Assembly: GCA_947247005.1 (NCBI GenBank)
Contig: OX365955.1
Span: 35,691,822-35,755,821 of the forward strand
Length of the DNA stretch: 64,000 nt
Origin: Spisula solida
Lineage: Eukaryota > Mollusca > Bivalvia > Venerida > Mactridae
Direction: 5' to 3'
In this document: positions 37,262 to 48,896 of the stretch, piece after piece
Layout of the letters: the number at the start of each line of letters is the position of its first letter
How positions within the stretch are numbered: the stretch's first letter is position 1
Made by a program: the position numbers and the translations under genes
The notes under the pieces: generated by a model
What the model saw: only the letters and a program-made list of their open reading frames with translations
Told to the model about the DNA's origin: nothing
The model's database searches: none

Positions 37262-37532
37262 CTATAATGGTGAGCTAGCCTCGTGTGAACCCATGTGCCA
37301 GAGCGGCTAAATCTAGAATCAATGATCCCCCATAATGGTGAGCTAGCCTCGTGTGAGCCCATGTGCCAGAGCGGCTAAAACTAGAAACAATGATCCCCCA
37401 TAATGGTGAGCTAGTCTCGTGTGAACCCATGTGCCAGAGCGGCTAAAACTAGAAACAATGATCCCCCATAATGGTGAGCTAGCCTCGTGTGAACCCATGT
37501 GCCAGAGCGGCTAAAACTAGAACCAATGAAGT
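37262..37532. repeat. 68-bp tandem repeat, 4 copies
   Basis: Unit AATGATCCCCCATAATGGTG, AGCTAGCCTCGTGTGAACCC, ATGTGCCAGAGCGGCTAAAA, CTAGAAAC. Confidence 0.95.
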
Positions 37533-38567
37533 GGTTCACCATTTCCAGGTACTGCCCGCAACAGACTGACGAAAGTGGCAAGCTATGATATATTATGTGT
37601 AGTTATATACATGTCATATAGTAATGACAATAATATAGCCCTAGTGTGTAACTATGACTCCGATGACTCAGATGAAAAGGAAGAAACAAGATCAGAGAAT
37701 GCCCTGTAAACCATTACTTAGGTGTTTTATAATAATAACACCAGATTCATACAGTATTAATCACTCTATGACTTTGTCTGGAAGAAACAGATCTTGATAT
37801 ACTGATGCAAGTTTCAACTTAAAACTGACCAGCTATAGAAGCTCTTCACACATTTATAAAGTTTTGTGAACTACACCTATATACTATGAAGATTAAGAAA
37901 TTAGATGAAATGACCCAATGAATTAGATACTGGAAGTTGAAATATGCGTTGAATGTATCAGCTAGTTATTTATATAAAGGGCAACATTGAGTGTTGATAA
38001 GTGTCAGGACAAATACAGATTTTGAGGAAATAATCTAGTAATGTTTAATTATCAATTATTAAGTTAAGTTTAAATGCTATGTGATGTTTGATAAGCTACA
38101 TGCAATCTATGCATTCACCAACATAACCTGGGCTGCAACAGAAAATTGTAAAACTTGCAAGAAAATATAAGACCATAACAATTCAATGTATACAAAGTGT
38201 CAACAACACAAACGTTCCACCAATAAATGACTATTGTTGTGGATATTTTTTAAAACATTGATAACAAGTAAATACGTTTACATGTACATGTATATTTTGT
38301 ATCACAAACTTTCATTGAACGAAAATTAATAAATAAAGAAATGGAAACAAATGACCAGATGAGATAATTTATAATCATAACATTGAATTGGCATGGCCTC
38401 TGTTTTATCACTGACTAGTTGTATTATACATGTATAAACAGCCATTTCTTAAATTATCAATCACAAGACATTTATTTACAGGTTATAATTATTCATATTA
38501 ACAAATATGATAATATAAAGCTGTATTATCTGTCTTGAAAACATTGTATTTCAATTGACATAATATA
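37533..38567. other. Intron sequence with no recognised feature
   Basis: AT-rich non-coding sequence. Confidence 0.55.
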
Positions 38568-39350
38568 CACTCAAGGACTTCAAAAACGCCTCACCTGATT
38601 CAAAGCCCAATATTGCTTCAAGTACTTATGTTATTGCAATATAATTTTACATGCATATTAATTGATCTTTTCCTCGTGTGAATCAGTTAAGTTTGTAACA
38701 AAATGTTGTCTTCTTATTTCCTGGGAATCCCGCAAGCGCACTCTCCGTAGGCAAAAGTTAGGGATTTTCAATTGATCCTAATATGCGGGATCACATTCGT
38801 CTACGAATTCCTAAAACGAGCCTCCTGTCACATACATGATGGTCACAATAGTTTCTACGCATGTTCACATTCAACAATAACCTGTCATTTTGTTTTGAAA
38901 CAAGCATGAATTATTTCAATAACAAAAGAACGTCTCAAAATCATCACGTTTTATTACTTAAATGGGACAATTCAAAATCCTATCATTTTAAACATGTTCA
39001 AATGCGACAGGTTAGAGCGTGTGTAAAAGTAAACTAGCAGTCTGAAAACTAATAAAAGGATTAACACGTGTATTCGTCAAATTAGTGTGCCTACACCACC
39101 TCCAAATATCAGCACATTAGGAGTATAATGCCTCGCATAGCCCGTATTGAAAATGCCACACTTTTGACTAGGGTGAGTGCGCTTGCGGGATTCCTAGGAA
39201 ATAACGAGACAATATTTTATTACAAACTAAACTGATTTACGCTTAGGAAAGATCAATTTATACACATGTAAAATTATATTGCAATAGCATAAATACTTTA
39301 AGCGATATTGGGATTTGAATGAGGTGAGGCGTTTTTAAAGTCCTTGAGTG
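38568..39350. mobile_element. Foldback DNA element with about 180-bp inverted arms, 783 bp
   Basis: Both ends read CACTCAAGGACTT(C/T)AAAAACGCCTCACC inward and are flanked by TA (38566-38567, 39351-39352). Similarity between the arms extends about 180 bp, to GGAATCCCGCAAGCGCACTC. The central 400 bp has no open frame of note. TA flanks suggest mobilisation by a Tc1/mariner-type transposase. Confidence 0.9.
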
Positions 39351-39647
39351 TATGAAAGCATGAATAATTCTATAAAATCTCAGTAGACATCATCAGGAAT
39401 TTTAAAATGTTCTTATAGATAAACAAAATCATATAAAAAAAATTAAGATACATTGAATGATAAAATACGCAGTTTGGCCATGAAATAATTGTATACTAAG
39501 GAACACTACACAAAAGTAAAACAGTGATTACAAAGTGAATAGTTGTTTTAAATGTTGAAGACCTCTTAACAGCATTGTATTGTAATATGGATTACTGAAC
39601 TTGAATCATCAGACTACCTGAGTTACACATACAACCTGATTTAAAAC
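39351..39647. other. Short unique intron spacer
   Basis: Nothing recognised between the foldback and the 39-bp array. Confidence 0.5.
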
Positions 39648-42548
39648 ACCTGTGTACCTGATTGACCTCTCCTGGACTACCACAGTACCTGTGTACCTGA
39701 GTGACATCTACTGGGCTACCACAGTACCTGTGTACCTGAGTGACATCTCCTAGGCTACCACAGTACCTGTGTACCTGAGTGACATCTACTGGGCTACCAC
39801 AGTACCTGTGTACCTGAGTGACATCTAGTGAGCTACCACAGCACCTGTGTACCTGAGTGACATCTACTGGGCTACCACATCACCTGTGTACCTGAGTGAC
39901 ATCTACTGAGCTACCACATCACCTGTGTACCTGAGTGACATCTACTGGAGTACCTGTGTACCTGAGTGACATCTACTGAGCTACAACAGCACCTGTGTAC
40001 CTGAGTAACATCTACTGGGCTACCACGGCACCTGTGTACCTGAGTGACATCTACTGGACTACCACAGCACCTGTGTACCTAAGTGACATCTACTGAGCTA
40101 CCCCAGTACATGTGTACCTAAGTGACATCTACTCGGCTACCACAGTAACTGTGTACCTGAGTGACCTCTCCTAGGTTACCACAGTACCTGTGTACCTGAG
40201 TGACCTCTCCCAGGCTACCACAGTACCTGTGTACCTGAGTGACATCTACTGAGCTACCACAGCACCTGTGTACCTGAGTGACATCTACTGAGCTACCACA
40301 GTACATGTGTACCTGAGTGACATCTACTGGGCTACCACAGTACCTGTGTACCTGAGTGACATCTACTGGGCTACCACAGTACCTGTGTACCTGAGTGACA
40401 TCTACTGACCTACCACAGTACCTGTGTACCTGAGTGACATCTACTGACCTACCACAGTACCTGTGTACCTGAGTGACCTCTCCTAGGCTACCACAGTACC
40501 TGTGTACCTGAGTGACCTCTACTGAGCTACCACAGTACCTGTGTACCTGAGTGACATCTACTGAGCTACCACAGTACATGTGTACCTGAGTGACATCTAC
40601 TGGGCTACCACAGTACCTGTGTACCTGAGTGACATATACTGGGCTACCACAGTACCTGTGTACCTGAGTGACATCTACTGACCTACCACAGTACCTGTGT
40701 ACCTGAGTGACATCTACTGACCTACCACAGTACCTGTGTACCTGAGTGACCTCTCCTTGGCTACCACAGTACCTGTGTACCTAAGTGACATCTACTGAGC
40801 TACCACAGTACCTGTGTACCTGAGTGACATCTCCTAGGCTACCACAGTACCTGTGTACCTGAGTGATATCAACTGGGCTACCAGAGTACCTGTGTACCTG
40901 AGTGACATCTACTAGGCTACCACAGTACCTGTGTACCTGAGTGACATCTACTGGGCTACCACAGTACCTGTGTACCTGAGTGACATCTACTGGACTACCA
41001 CAGCACCTGTGTACCTAAGTGACATCTACTGAGCTACCCCAGTACATGTGTACCTAAGTGACATCTACTGGGCTACCACAGTACCTGTGTACCTGAGTGA
41101 CATCTACTGAGCTACCACAGCACCTGTGTACCTGAGTGACATCTACTGAGCTACCACAGTACATGTGTACCTGAGTGACATCTACTGGGCTACCACAGTA
41201 CCTGTGTACCTGAGTGACATCTACTGGGCTACCACAGTACATGTGTACCTGAGTGACATCTACTGAGCTACCACAGTACCTGTGTACCTGAGTGACATCT
41301 ACTGACCTACCACAGTACCTGTGTACCTGAGTGACCTCTCCTAGGCTACCACAGTACCTGTGTACCTGAGTGACCTCTACTGAGCTACCACAGTACCTGT
41401 GTACCTAAGTGACATCTACTCGGCTACCACAGTACCTGTGTACCTGAGTGACCTCTCCTAGGCTACCACAGTACCTGTGTACCTGAGTGACCTCTCCCAG
41501 GCTACCACAGTACCTGTGTACCTGAGTGACATCTACTGAGCTACCACAGTACCTGTGTACCTGAGTGACATCTCCTAGGCTACCACAGCACATGTGTACC
41601 TAAGTGACATCTACTGAGCTACCACAGTACCTGTGTACCTAAGTGACATCTACTCGGCTACCACAGTACCTGTGTACCTGAGTGACCTCTCCTAGGCTAC
41701 CACAGTACCTGTGTACCTGAGTGACCTCTCCCAGGCTACCACAGTACCTGTGTACCTGAGTGACATCTACTGAGCTACCACAGCACCTGTGTACCTGAGT
41801 GACATCTACTGGGCTACCACAGTACCTGTGTACCTGAGTGACATCTACTGGGCTACTACAGTACCTGTGTACCTGAGTGACATCTACTGAGCTACCACAG
41901 TACCTGTGTCCCTGAGTGACATCTACTGAGCTACCACAGTACCTGTGTACCTGAGTGACCTCTCCTAGGCTACCACAGTACCTGTGTACCTGAGTGACCT
42001 CTACTGAGCTACCACAGTACCTGTGTACCTGAGTGACCTCTCCTAGGCTACCACAGTACCTGTGTACCTGAGTGACATCAACTGGGCTACCAGAGTACCT
42101 GTGTACCTGAGTGACATCTACTAGGCTACCACAGTACCTGTGTACCTGAGTGACATCTACTGGGCTACCACAGTACCTGTGCACCTAAGTGACTCTCCTA
42201 GGCTACCACAGTACCTGTGTACCTGAGTGACATCTACTGAGCTACCACAGTACCTGTGTACCTAAGTGACATCTACTGAGCTACCACAGTACCTGTGTAC
42301 CTGAGTGACCTATCCTAGGCTACCAGAGTACCTGTGTACCTGAGTGACATCTACTGGGCTACCACGGCACCTGTGTACCTCAGTGACATCTACTGGGCTA
42401 CCACAGCACCTGTGTACCTGAGTGACATCTACTAGGCTACCACAGCACCTGTGTACCTGAGTGACATCTACTGAGCTACCACATCACCTGCGTACCTGAG
42501 TGACATCTACTGAGCTACCACAGCACCTGTGTACCTGAGTGACAACTA
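39648..42548. repeat. 39-bp minisatellite, about 74 copies (2.9 kb)
   Basis: Unit CTGGGCTACCACAGTACCTG then TGTACCTGAGTGACATCTA (39 bp). Because 39 is a multiple of 3, minus-strand frames of 60-180 codons appear (13-residue QVHRYCGSxVDVT repeat), broken where a unit carries TAG or TGA variants. A marker pair of unusual units recurs: CTGAGCTACCCCAGTACATG at about 40092 and 41029, about 936 bp (24 units) apart, so the array has higher-order structure. Confidence 0.98.
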
Positions 42549-43580
42549 CTGATATAATTATTTTCACAGGAAGTCAAAAAATACGAACTTAAGTTACAGA
42601 TAAAAAATTATGTTATAAATGCTTAAAGGAACACAAGTCTTAATTTTAGACCTACCGGTTTATGTAAAATACAGCATACATGGAGTTCAATTTTATTTAT
42701 ATAACCGCTGCAATTATTTCCCCATTTAGCAATCATTAAGTTATATTAAGTAAATAATAATTTAATAGCACTTAGTCACAAACTATTGTATAATGTGAGC
42801 TGGTACGGGGATTTATAATTGATGTCAACTGCCAATATAAACATCCATTAATTAGATCAAACAATGAACAACCATGTAATGTATTATGTCTATACATGTA
42901 TCTTTTTGACTTTAATACTCACATGTGTTCCATTCAACCCCCACCCCATGACCAAATAATTGATTTTCATATATACCTGCACATTTGTCTTTGGTTCAAA
43001 TATCTGTGTCTTTTTCTGGAGTTCAAATATCTGCGTATGTTTCTGAATTACGGACATATTCAAGCTGCACAGAACACAATGTATAAATATTCCACAATGA
43101 ATGTTTTACAAGCACTTATCACTATAAACACACTGTATAGATACTATATCCTCAGCCCTCACTTCTCCTCACTTCTAACAATGAGACCAAAATTTAATAT
43201 GACCTATGACCCTGAGTTAAGCAGTATAATGACTCCTGCATGAAGTGATATCCTCTCTGCTTCACTGACCGTACACAGGTCATGTTTTTATAAATATCAC
43301 ACACCTAAATAAACCCAAAGTCTGATACAATAGCATGTGTGTTTAACTGGTCCCTATTGTGGTTGCTCATGTTGGACTACAAATGGGCCCCTTATCATGA
43401 AAGATATTCAAGTAATCACCAAGGTTTCCAGTGACCTTAAACTGCTCAAGTGCATGTTTTGTATTGATAATAAAGAAACCATTTTACTGATAGTGTGACA
43501 ACAATATGCTCATGATAATTTGTGTTTCAAAAAAAATGTCTGAATATAAATGATCTTATTCAACCATAAATCATTAGTCG
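42549..43580. other. Intron sequence with no recognised feature
   Basis: AT-rich. A 115-codon plus-strand open frame (42896-43243) shows no domain, no splice context and no codon bias that I can support. Confidence 0.5.
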
Positions 43581-43591
43581 TATAGAGGGTT

Positions 43592-43852
43592 AGTTTATAC
43601 TAATTTATTTAAGGACGATTGTGAAACAAGTTTTCAAACTTATGTTAATCACTCTCGACACCTCATTCCTGATGTTATCCATCGCCACGAGGGTATGAGA
43701 GAAGAGAAGCCAGTTTCCCTTTTATGCTGAGCGTCTAGCAAGGGAATTTTCTGGTACCATTTTTATTTCGTCTTTGGTATGACGCGGCCAGGGATCGAAC
43801 CCGTGACCTCCCACACTCGAAGCAAACGCTCAACCACTAGGCTATCGAGGAG
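43592..43852 (-). mobile_element. SINE, second family, copy 2
   Basis: Near-identical to the SINE at 32660-32923: same AGTTTATACTAATTTATTTA tail, GACCTCCCxCACTCGAAGC and tRNA-like head. An 11-bp direct repeat, TATAGAGGGTT (43581-43591 and 43890-43900), flanks it, with a TA microsatellite lying between the SINE head and the right copy. Confidence 0.9.
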
Positions 43853-43892
43853 GTTAATATATATATATATATATATATATAGATATATATAT
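43853..43892. repeat. (TA)n microsatellite
   Basis: About 37 bases of TA dinucleotides with one AGA interruption, adjoining the SINE head. Confidence 0.9.
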
Positions 43893-44248
43893 AGAGGGTT
43901 AATTAACCCAAAGCTTTGTGATTATAATTACTCTCTATATCCAATTAATGGGTTATAGCTGAAAATTAAGCCAATACTAACTTTGTTACTTTTAAAAGAT
44001 CATATAATATTTAGTGCTGTTATGAGGTCTCTGCATCTAAATACCGAAGTCGATGAAGTGTAATGACCGTGTACACCAATAATTCTACACATAAATTATC
44101 TGTGACATGCTAATATATATCCAATCAGTGATGAAACAGCCATAAAATCATTTGTAAGAATATATAAATATAACGGTGACAGGATTAACAGAAAATAAAC
44201 AGGTTAGCACGATGTAATATGCAAATTAGGGTTAACAGAACATGATGC

Positions 44249-44560
44249 AGGGCTAGAAAACTGAACATTCTCTTTTCTTTCATGTGTGAGATTGTTGCGG
44301 AATCTTGAGAATATCACTCAATGATGTTATCCCAGAATCCCAAGATTATTCTTTAATCTCAAGAGTGTCGCTCAATCTCAAGATTATCACTCAATCTCAA
44401 GATTATTACTAACTCTTGAGATTATCACTAAATCTTGAGATTGTTCCTCAATCTCTTTTGTACAAATACTACATAACATCAAACTCTGTTTTTGGAGAAC
44501 ATGAGAGAGCTTCCATCTGAATTAAGTAAAGAATTGTAAAAATGTTCAGTTTTCTGCCGA
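44249..44560. mobile_element. Possible small MITE with 'TCTCAAGATTATCACTCAA' repeats
   Basis: Left AGAAAACTGAACATTCTC and right (inverted) AGAAAACTGAACATTTTT form an inverted pair. The interior is an irregular repeat of AATCTCAAGATTATCACTC in both orientations, which could fold strongly. No clear target duplication. Confidence 0.5.
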
Positions 44561-44754
44561 TCTATAGCTCATTACACAACCATATATGGAAGGGAAGTGT
44601 TTACCTCGATATCTTGTGGGGGTGGGGATTCGTCCTTAAATATACGTAAAACATACACAACATCAACACATTGATCAACAGTAATATAAGCACATATAAT
44701 TACACAGGTTAAGTTTTTTTACTTGGCCTGTTAAATACATAAATTTTATACAAT

Positions 44755-45165
44755 ACAAGAGATGTTTTTAAACATGTATGCCCTCATCACAGCCAAATGC
44801 AGTGCAGAGATTATAACCTGATCCTCGACCTTCTATTAGCATAATTTAATGGCCGATATCTTTTCTGTATTTATAACCCTGTTGTATGACTTTTCATAAG
44901 CAGAGAGCATCACGAAGATGCTTGAGGTATAGTACAAACACAAATCTAATGGACCAATATAACGCAATTGCTTTTAGAAATTGATATATTCAATGCAAGA
45001 ATCATGCATAAATGTTAGGATCAAGTCAATATCTCCGCACTTTAGTAGTTGTTCAAATTGACAACCTGTATAAGTTTGAGCATCAAAGGCTAAACAGTTA
45101 TGACTCTTCCAACCGACCACCGTGTCCAAAGCAATAATACCCCTACTTCTTCAAACAAGGGTATA
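44755..45165. mobile_element. Dispersed repeat, second copy of the 7315-7620 family
   Basis: Starts ACAAGAGATGTTTTTAAACA then TGTATGCCCTCATCAC and ends ACCCCTACTTCTTCAAACAA GGGTATA. The middle is collinear with 7315-7500. Non-coding. Confidence 0.65.
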
Positions 45166-45189
45166 GTTATAGACATATCAGCCAAGTTG

Positions 45190-45983
45190 TGATACAAGAG
45201 GGCCTTAAGGGTCGTAGGTTGCTCACCTGTCCTAGTAGTGCATGCTTTGTTGACCTAGGTTATCATTTACATTTTCTGCATAAGATTTAAGAAAATTCAG
45301 CCTCTATTGTTTTTTCAGCGAATAGACCATATTATGACCAAGTTTTTGACCCCAGATGACTGAATATCAAACTTGACCTAGATTTTGTTGAGATGATTAT
45401 TGTCACAAAGTTTTATAAAGATAATGTCGAAATTGTGACCTTTTATGACTACACCATGTTTTTCTATGATTTGACCTTGTGACCTAGTTTTTGACGCTGG
45501 ATGACCCAATATTAAACTTGACCTATATTGTTCTGACATGATCATTAGGACCAAGTTTCATAAAGATTAAGTCAAAATTGTGACCTCTAGTGATTACACG
45601 AGGTTTTCTATGAGTTTACCTTGTGACCTAGTTTTTCACCCCAGAGACCCAATATCATACTTGGCCTAGATTTTGTTGATATTATCATTGTGACCAAGTT
45701 CCATAAAGATAAGGTCGGAATTGTGACCTCTAGTGACTACACAAGGTTATTCTATGATTTAACCTTGTGACCTAGTTTTTTACCCTGTGTGACCCAAATT
45801 CGAACTTGACCTAGATTTTGTTGACATGATCATTGTGACCAAGTATAATAAAGATAGGGTCGAAATTATGACCTCTAGTGACTACACAAGCCAACTGTTG
45901 ACGGACAGACGAAGGACGAAGAGTGATCACAAAAGCTCACTCTGTCACTTTGTGACAGGTGTGTCACTTTGTGACAGGTGAGA
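45190..45983. mobile_element. Composite tandem-core element, copy 5
   Basis: Starts ACAAGAGGGCCTTAAGGGTC then GTAGGTTGCTCACCTGTCC and ends TTTGTGACAGGTGAGATAAT. About four and a half 147-bp core units (CTTGTGACCTAGTTTTTGAC, TTGACCTAGATTTTGTTGA, GTGACCTCTAGTGACTACAC) lie between. The last 20 bases are duplicated (GTCACTTTGTGACAGGTG twice). Confidence 0.8.
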
Positions 45984-46133
45984 TAATAAAGCAAATAGCA
46001 TTTCATAGAGCAATATGCTAATCAACATTATTTGTTATTAATCAACTTAGCAGAAATAGTGTTATTTAAAGAACACCCGAATAACACAGAATCTGTCCAG
46101 GATTGCATGATTTACTCTACGGAATTTTATAGA

Positions 46134-46613
46134 CAGGCTTTCTACTTCCTCTTCAAAAATTAGTATGGCAAAAGTAGGGCATATTTTATCTAAAAAGTAG
46201 GGCAAAGTAGGAATTTCGGACATTAAAAAGTAGGGATAAAAAAGAAAACAAATTTTGACCTTTTCTAGTTAAATATTACACGAGTTTGTGCTGGAAGGGC
46301 ATAAATACCATAAATCAAATTCCAGAGGCAGATGACAGAAATTAAGCAATTTTGCGAGCATAGCAAGCCCGAAAAATGGATGATTTATATTACCACTGAA
46401 ATTACAACTAAAAGAAGAAGTAAGTATCATTTTACTCTAAATTCATTGTTTATTTTCATTATGAGAGGAAAAAGTAGGGATAATAGGGCTGTTTTGAAAT
46501 AAAGTAGTGCAAAGTAGCGCTCAGATCAAAATAGTAGTGAAAAGTAGGAAAAGTAGGGCTCAGATCAAAATAGTAGTGAAAAGTAGGAAAAGTAGGGCCC
46601 AGTAGAAAGCCTG
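46134..46613. mobile_element. 480-bp MITE with 'AAGTAGGGC' interior
   Basis: Ends CAGGCTTTCTACTT and, inward from the right, CAGGCTTTCTACTGGGCCC. TATAGA flanks both sides (46128-46133 and 46614-46619). The interior has repeated AAAAGTAGGGCAAAGTAGG-like words. Confidence 0.75.
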
Positions 46614-47273
46614 TATAGACAAACATTTATTAAGCTTTACGAAATCAGAATGAGTAATTTGTAGCTAAATGCAAGGCTTGATGTAAGACGAAGGTAACTG
46701 CTTTAAAATAAGATGTGACAGTCCTGAATCAAACCCGTAATCTGGTATGTGGCGGCCTTACATCAAACATGCAACCTTTTGTTCCTGGGATGGATGCTCT
46801 CACCAATGGACAATTGGGGCCAATGTAAGCACTAAGTGTACGTTCATCATAGTTCAGTAATGCCTAAAGGAATCATACAGTTATCAGCGCCTTTCATTGA
46901 ACCCGTAAAACCATGATTTTAAGTACTGGATGAATGTTACTGCATGAAACACAAACATGATTATGTGGATAGATTATGGTTAATTTACATGTTAGAAATT
47001 TTGGCGTAGTACTCAAACCAATTTACAATAATGATAAAAAAAATTGAGATTTAATAATTATATAAACCACTTTTAAGTCAGAAAACTACACATTTCTAAT
47101 ATGTATACTAAGTAAACGAAACACTCAATGTCTGCTTAAACTTAATGAATTTTATCAAAAGGTAAAACTGAACAATGAAGTTTATCAAATGACTATCATA
47201 AGAATACATACTATCTCGTGTACCTCAAACATGTATCAAGTGAAGAAAACTAAATATGTCTGACAACAACGCT
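46614..47273. other. Intron sequence; possible tRNA-like SINE relic at 46735-46830
   Basis: On the minus strand, TGTCCATTGGTGAGAGCATC, then CATCCCAGGAACAAAAGGTT and GCATGTTTGATG, resemble a degenerate tRNA-like head. The remainder shows nothing. Confidence 0.4.
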
Positions 47274-47583
47274 CCACACACATATACACGGTGAAACATT
47301 CACACACATATACGCGGTGAAACATTCACACACATATACACGGTGAAACATTCACACACATATACACGGTGAAACATTCACACACATATACACGGTGAAA
47401 CATTCACACACATATACGCGGTGAAACATTCACACACATATACACGGTGAAACATTCACACACATATACGCGGTGAAACATTCACACACATATACACGGT
47501 GAAACATTCACACACATATACACGGTGAAACATTCACACACATATACGCGGTGAAACATTCACACACATATACACGGTAAAAC
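47274..47583. repeat. 26-bp minisatellite, about 12 copies
   Basis: Unit ACGGTGAAACATTCACACAC then ATATAC, alternating with GCGGTGAAAC variants. Confidence 0.97.
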
Positions 47584-48896
47584 AAATAAATATGTCTGCG
47601 TATCACTAGTACAGTGACTTTGTATTCAAAATCGAATACAACTCTTATTCTATAAAATTCTAATATGTTTTGTAGATACTATAAAAGAATTTCCAAGTGG
47701 AAGCTATTTTGAACAGGTCGACTAGAATTTGAGGTGTTTGTGGGCATAGTGAAACTACCAGAACCATCGTAAACAAGTCAATAATACATTATTATATATT
47801 TGAAGAATCAAGACAGACACCAATATACTTTACGTAGTCACTATTTGGGGAAAAATAAAACAATAATCAAAGAAATATCGAGAACACATGACACTGGAAG
47901 TTAACACAAATAATATGTGATATTTATATATTCTGCAAGGGAAACAACTTGGTAAAATATTGGAAGGTAAGTGAATACAGAGTGATTTCCCTTTATGTAT
48001 CTTGTGATATATAATGAGGAAATAAAACATAAAATCAAACCTTTCGCTTTGTTGCCTAACAAAACATAGCAACCACATTAATTGGATAAACAAACATTCT
48101 ATCACTATCGGGGGGAAAATAAGTCGACAGGTTGTAAATGACAAACATTTTTATAAATTGTTATCAGAAGTACAGACATCTGGCAGAACTCCTTTTGTCA
48201 TTGGATAACATCACTGATAATCCTCTCTTTTAGGTTAATTGTATCTATGTAAAATAATTGGCATGGCTGCATGCAGTCAAATTTAGCTTCTGCCGACAAT
48301 AAGCACCAACTATCTCACATTTATATAACATTGTAATCCATCAACTTGTAACTGTTCATTTCAACTTGAGGAATTGCATGCTACCTTGTACATGCATATT
48401 TGTTCCTATGGAACTATAGGAATTTAACAGAATAAAACAGCTTGATGAAAACAAAATTTAAGGAAGTCAATAAAATGATATTTCACAATCAGTTGTAATT
48501 AAATCAATTAAAAGTCAAAACTATGAAATTTCAGCAACAAAATAATACAACAAGTACTGTAAACCTAGAAATTATTTTGCGCGCTTTAGTTTCGTGGAGT
48601 TCGTGAATGGAAGAATTTCGCAAATAAAGTCGCCGCGAAAGTGCTAAAAACATCAATATGGACACTGCAGGAAACTTAAAAATGCAAAAATTTGTAGTTG
48701 CGAATATGTCCACGATCAGCAAAACGTGAAAGTTAGTATTGGTGAAAGTAAATTGGTTTATAGTATTACTATGTTGTAAAACAATTATTTTACGGTGTAT
48801 AAAAAATATTGCTCTGCATTTAACATCAACTTGTTTCTTGTAGTTAAATTCCCATGTTTAGGGTTACAACGTAAGCTAAAGAAATAGGTGACTCAC
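47584..48896. other. Intron sequence downstream of the 1788-bp exon
   Basis: AT-rich. Around 48552-48730 lies sequence starting TACTGTAAACC with TTTCGCGxxAAA words that resembles the ends of TTTTCGCG-type MITEs, but I cannot close the second end. No exon recognised. Confidence 0.5.

Noticed and set aside
39648..42548. Minus-strand frames with a QVHRYCGS repeat, up to 181 codons
   Set aside because: By-product of a 39-bp unit; the frames are interrupted wherever unit variants create stops, and third positions are not more variable than others.
42896..43243. 115-codon plus-strand open frame
   Set aside because: AT-rich composition, no homology I recognise, no splice or promoter context; chance length for this sequence.
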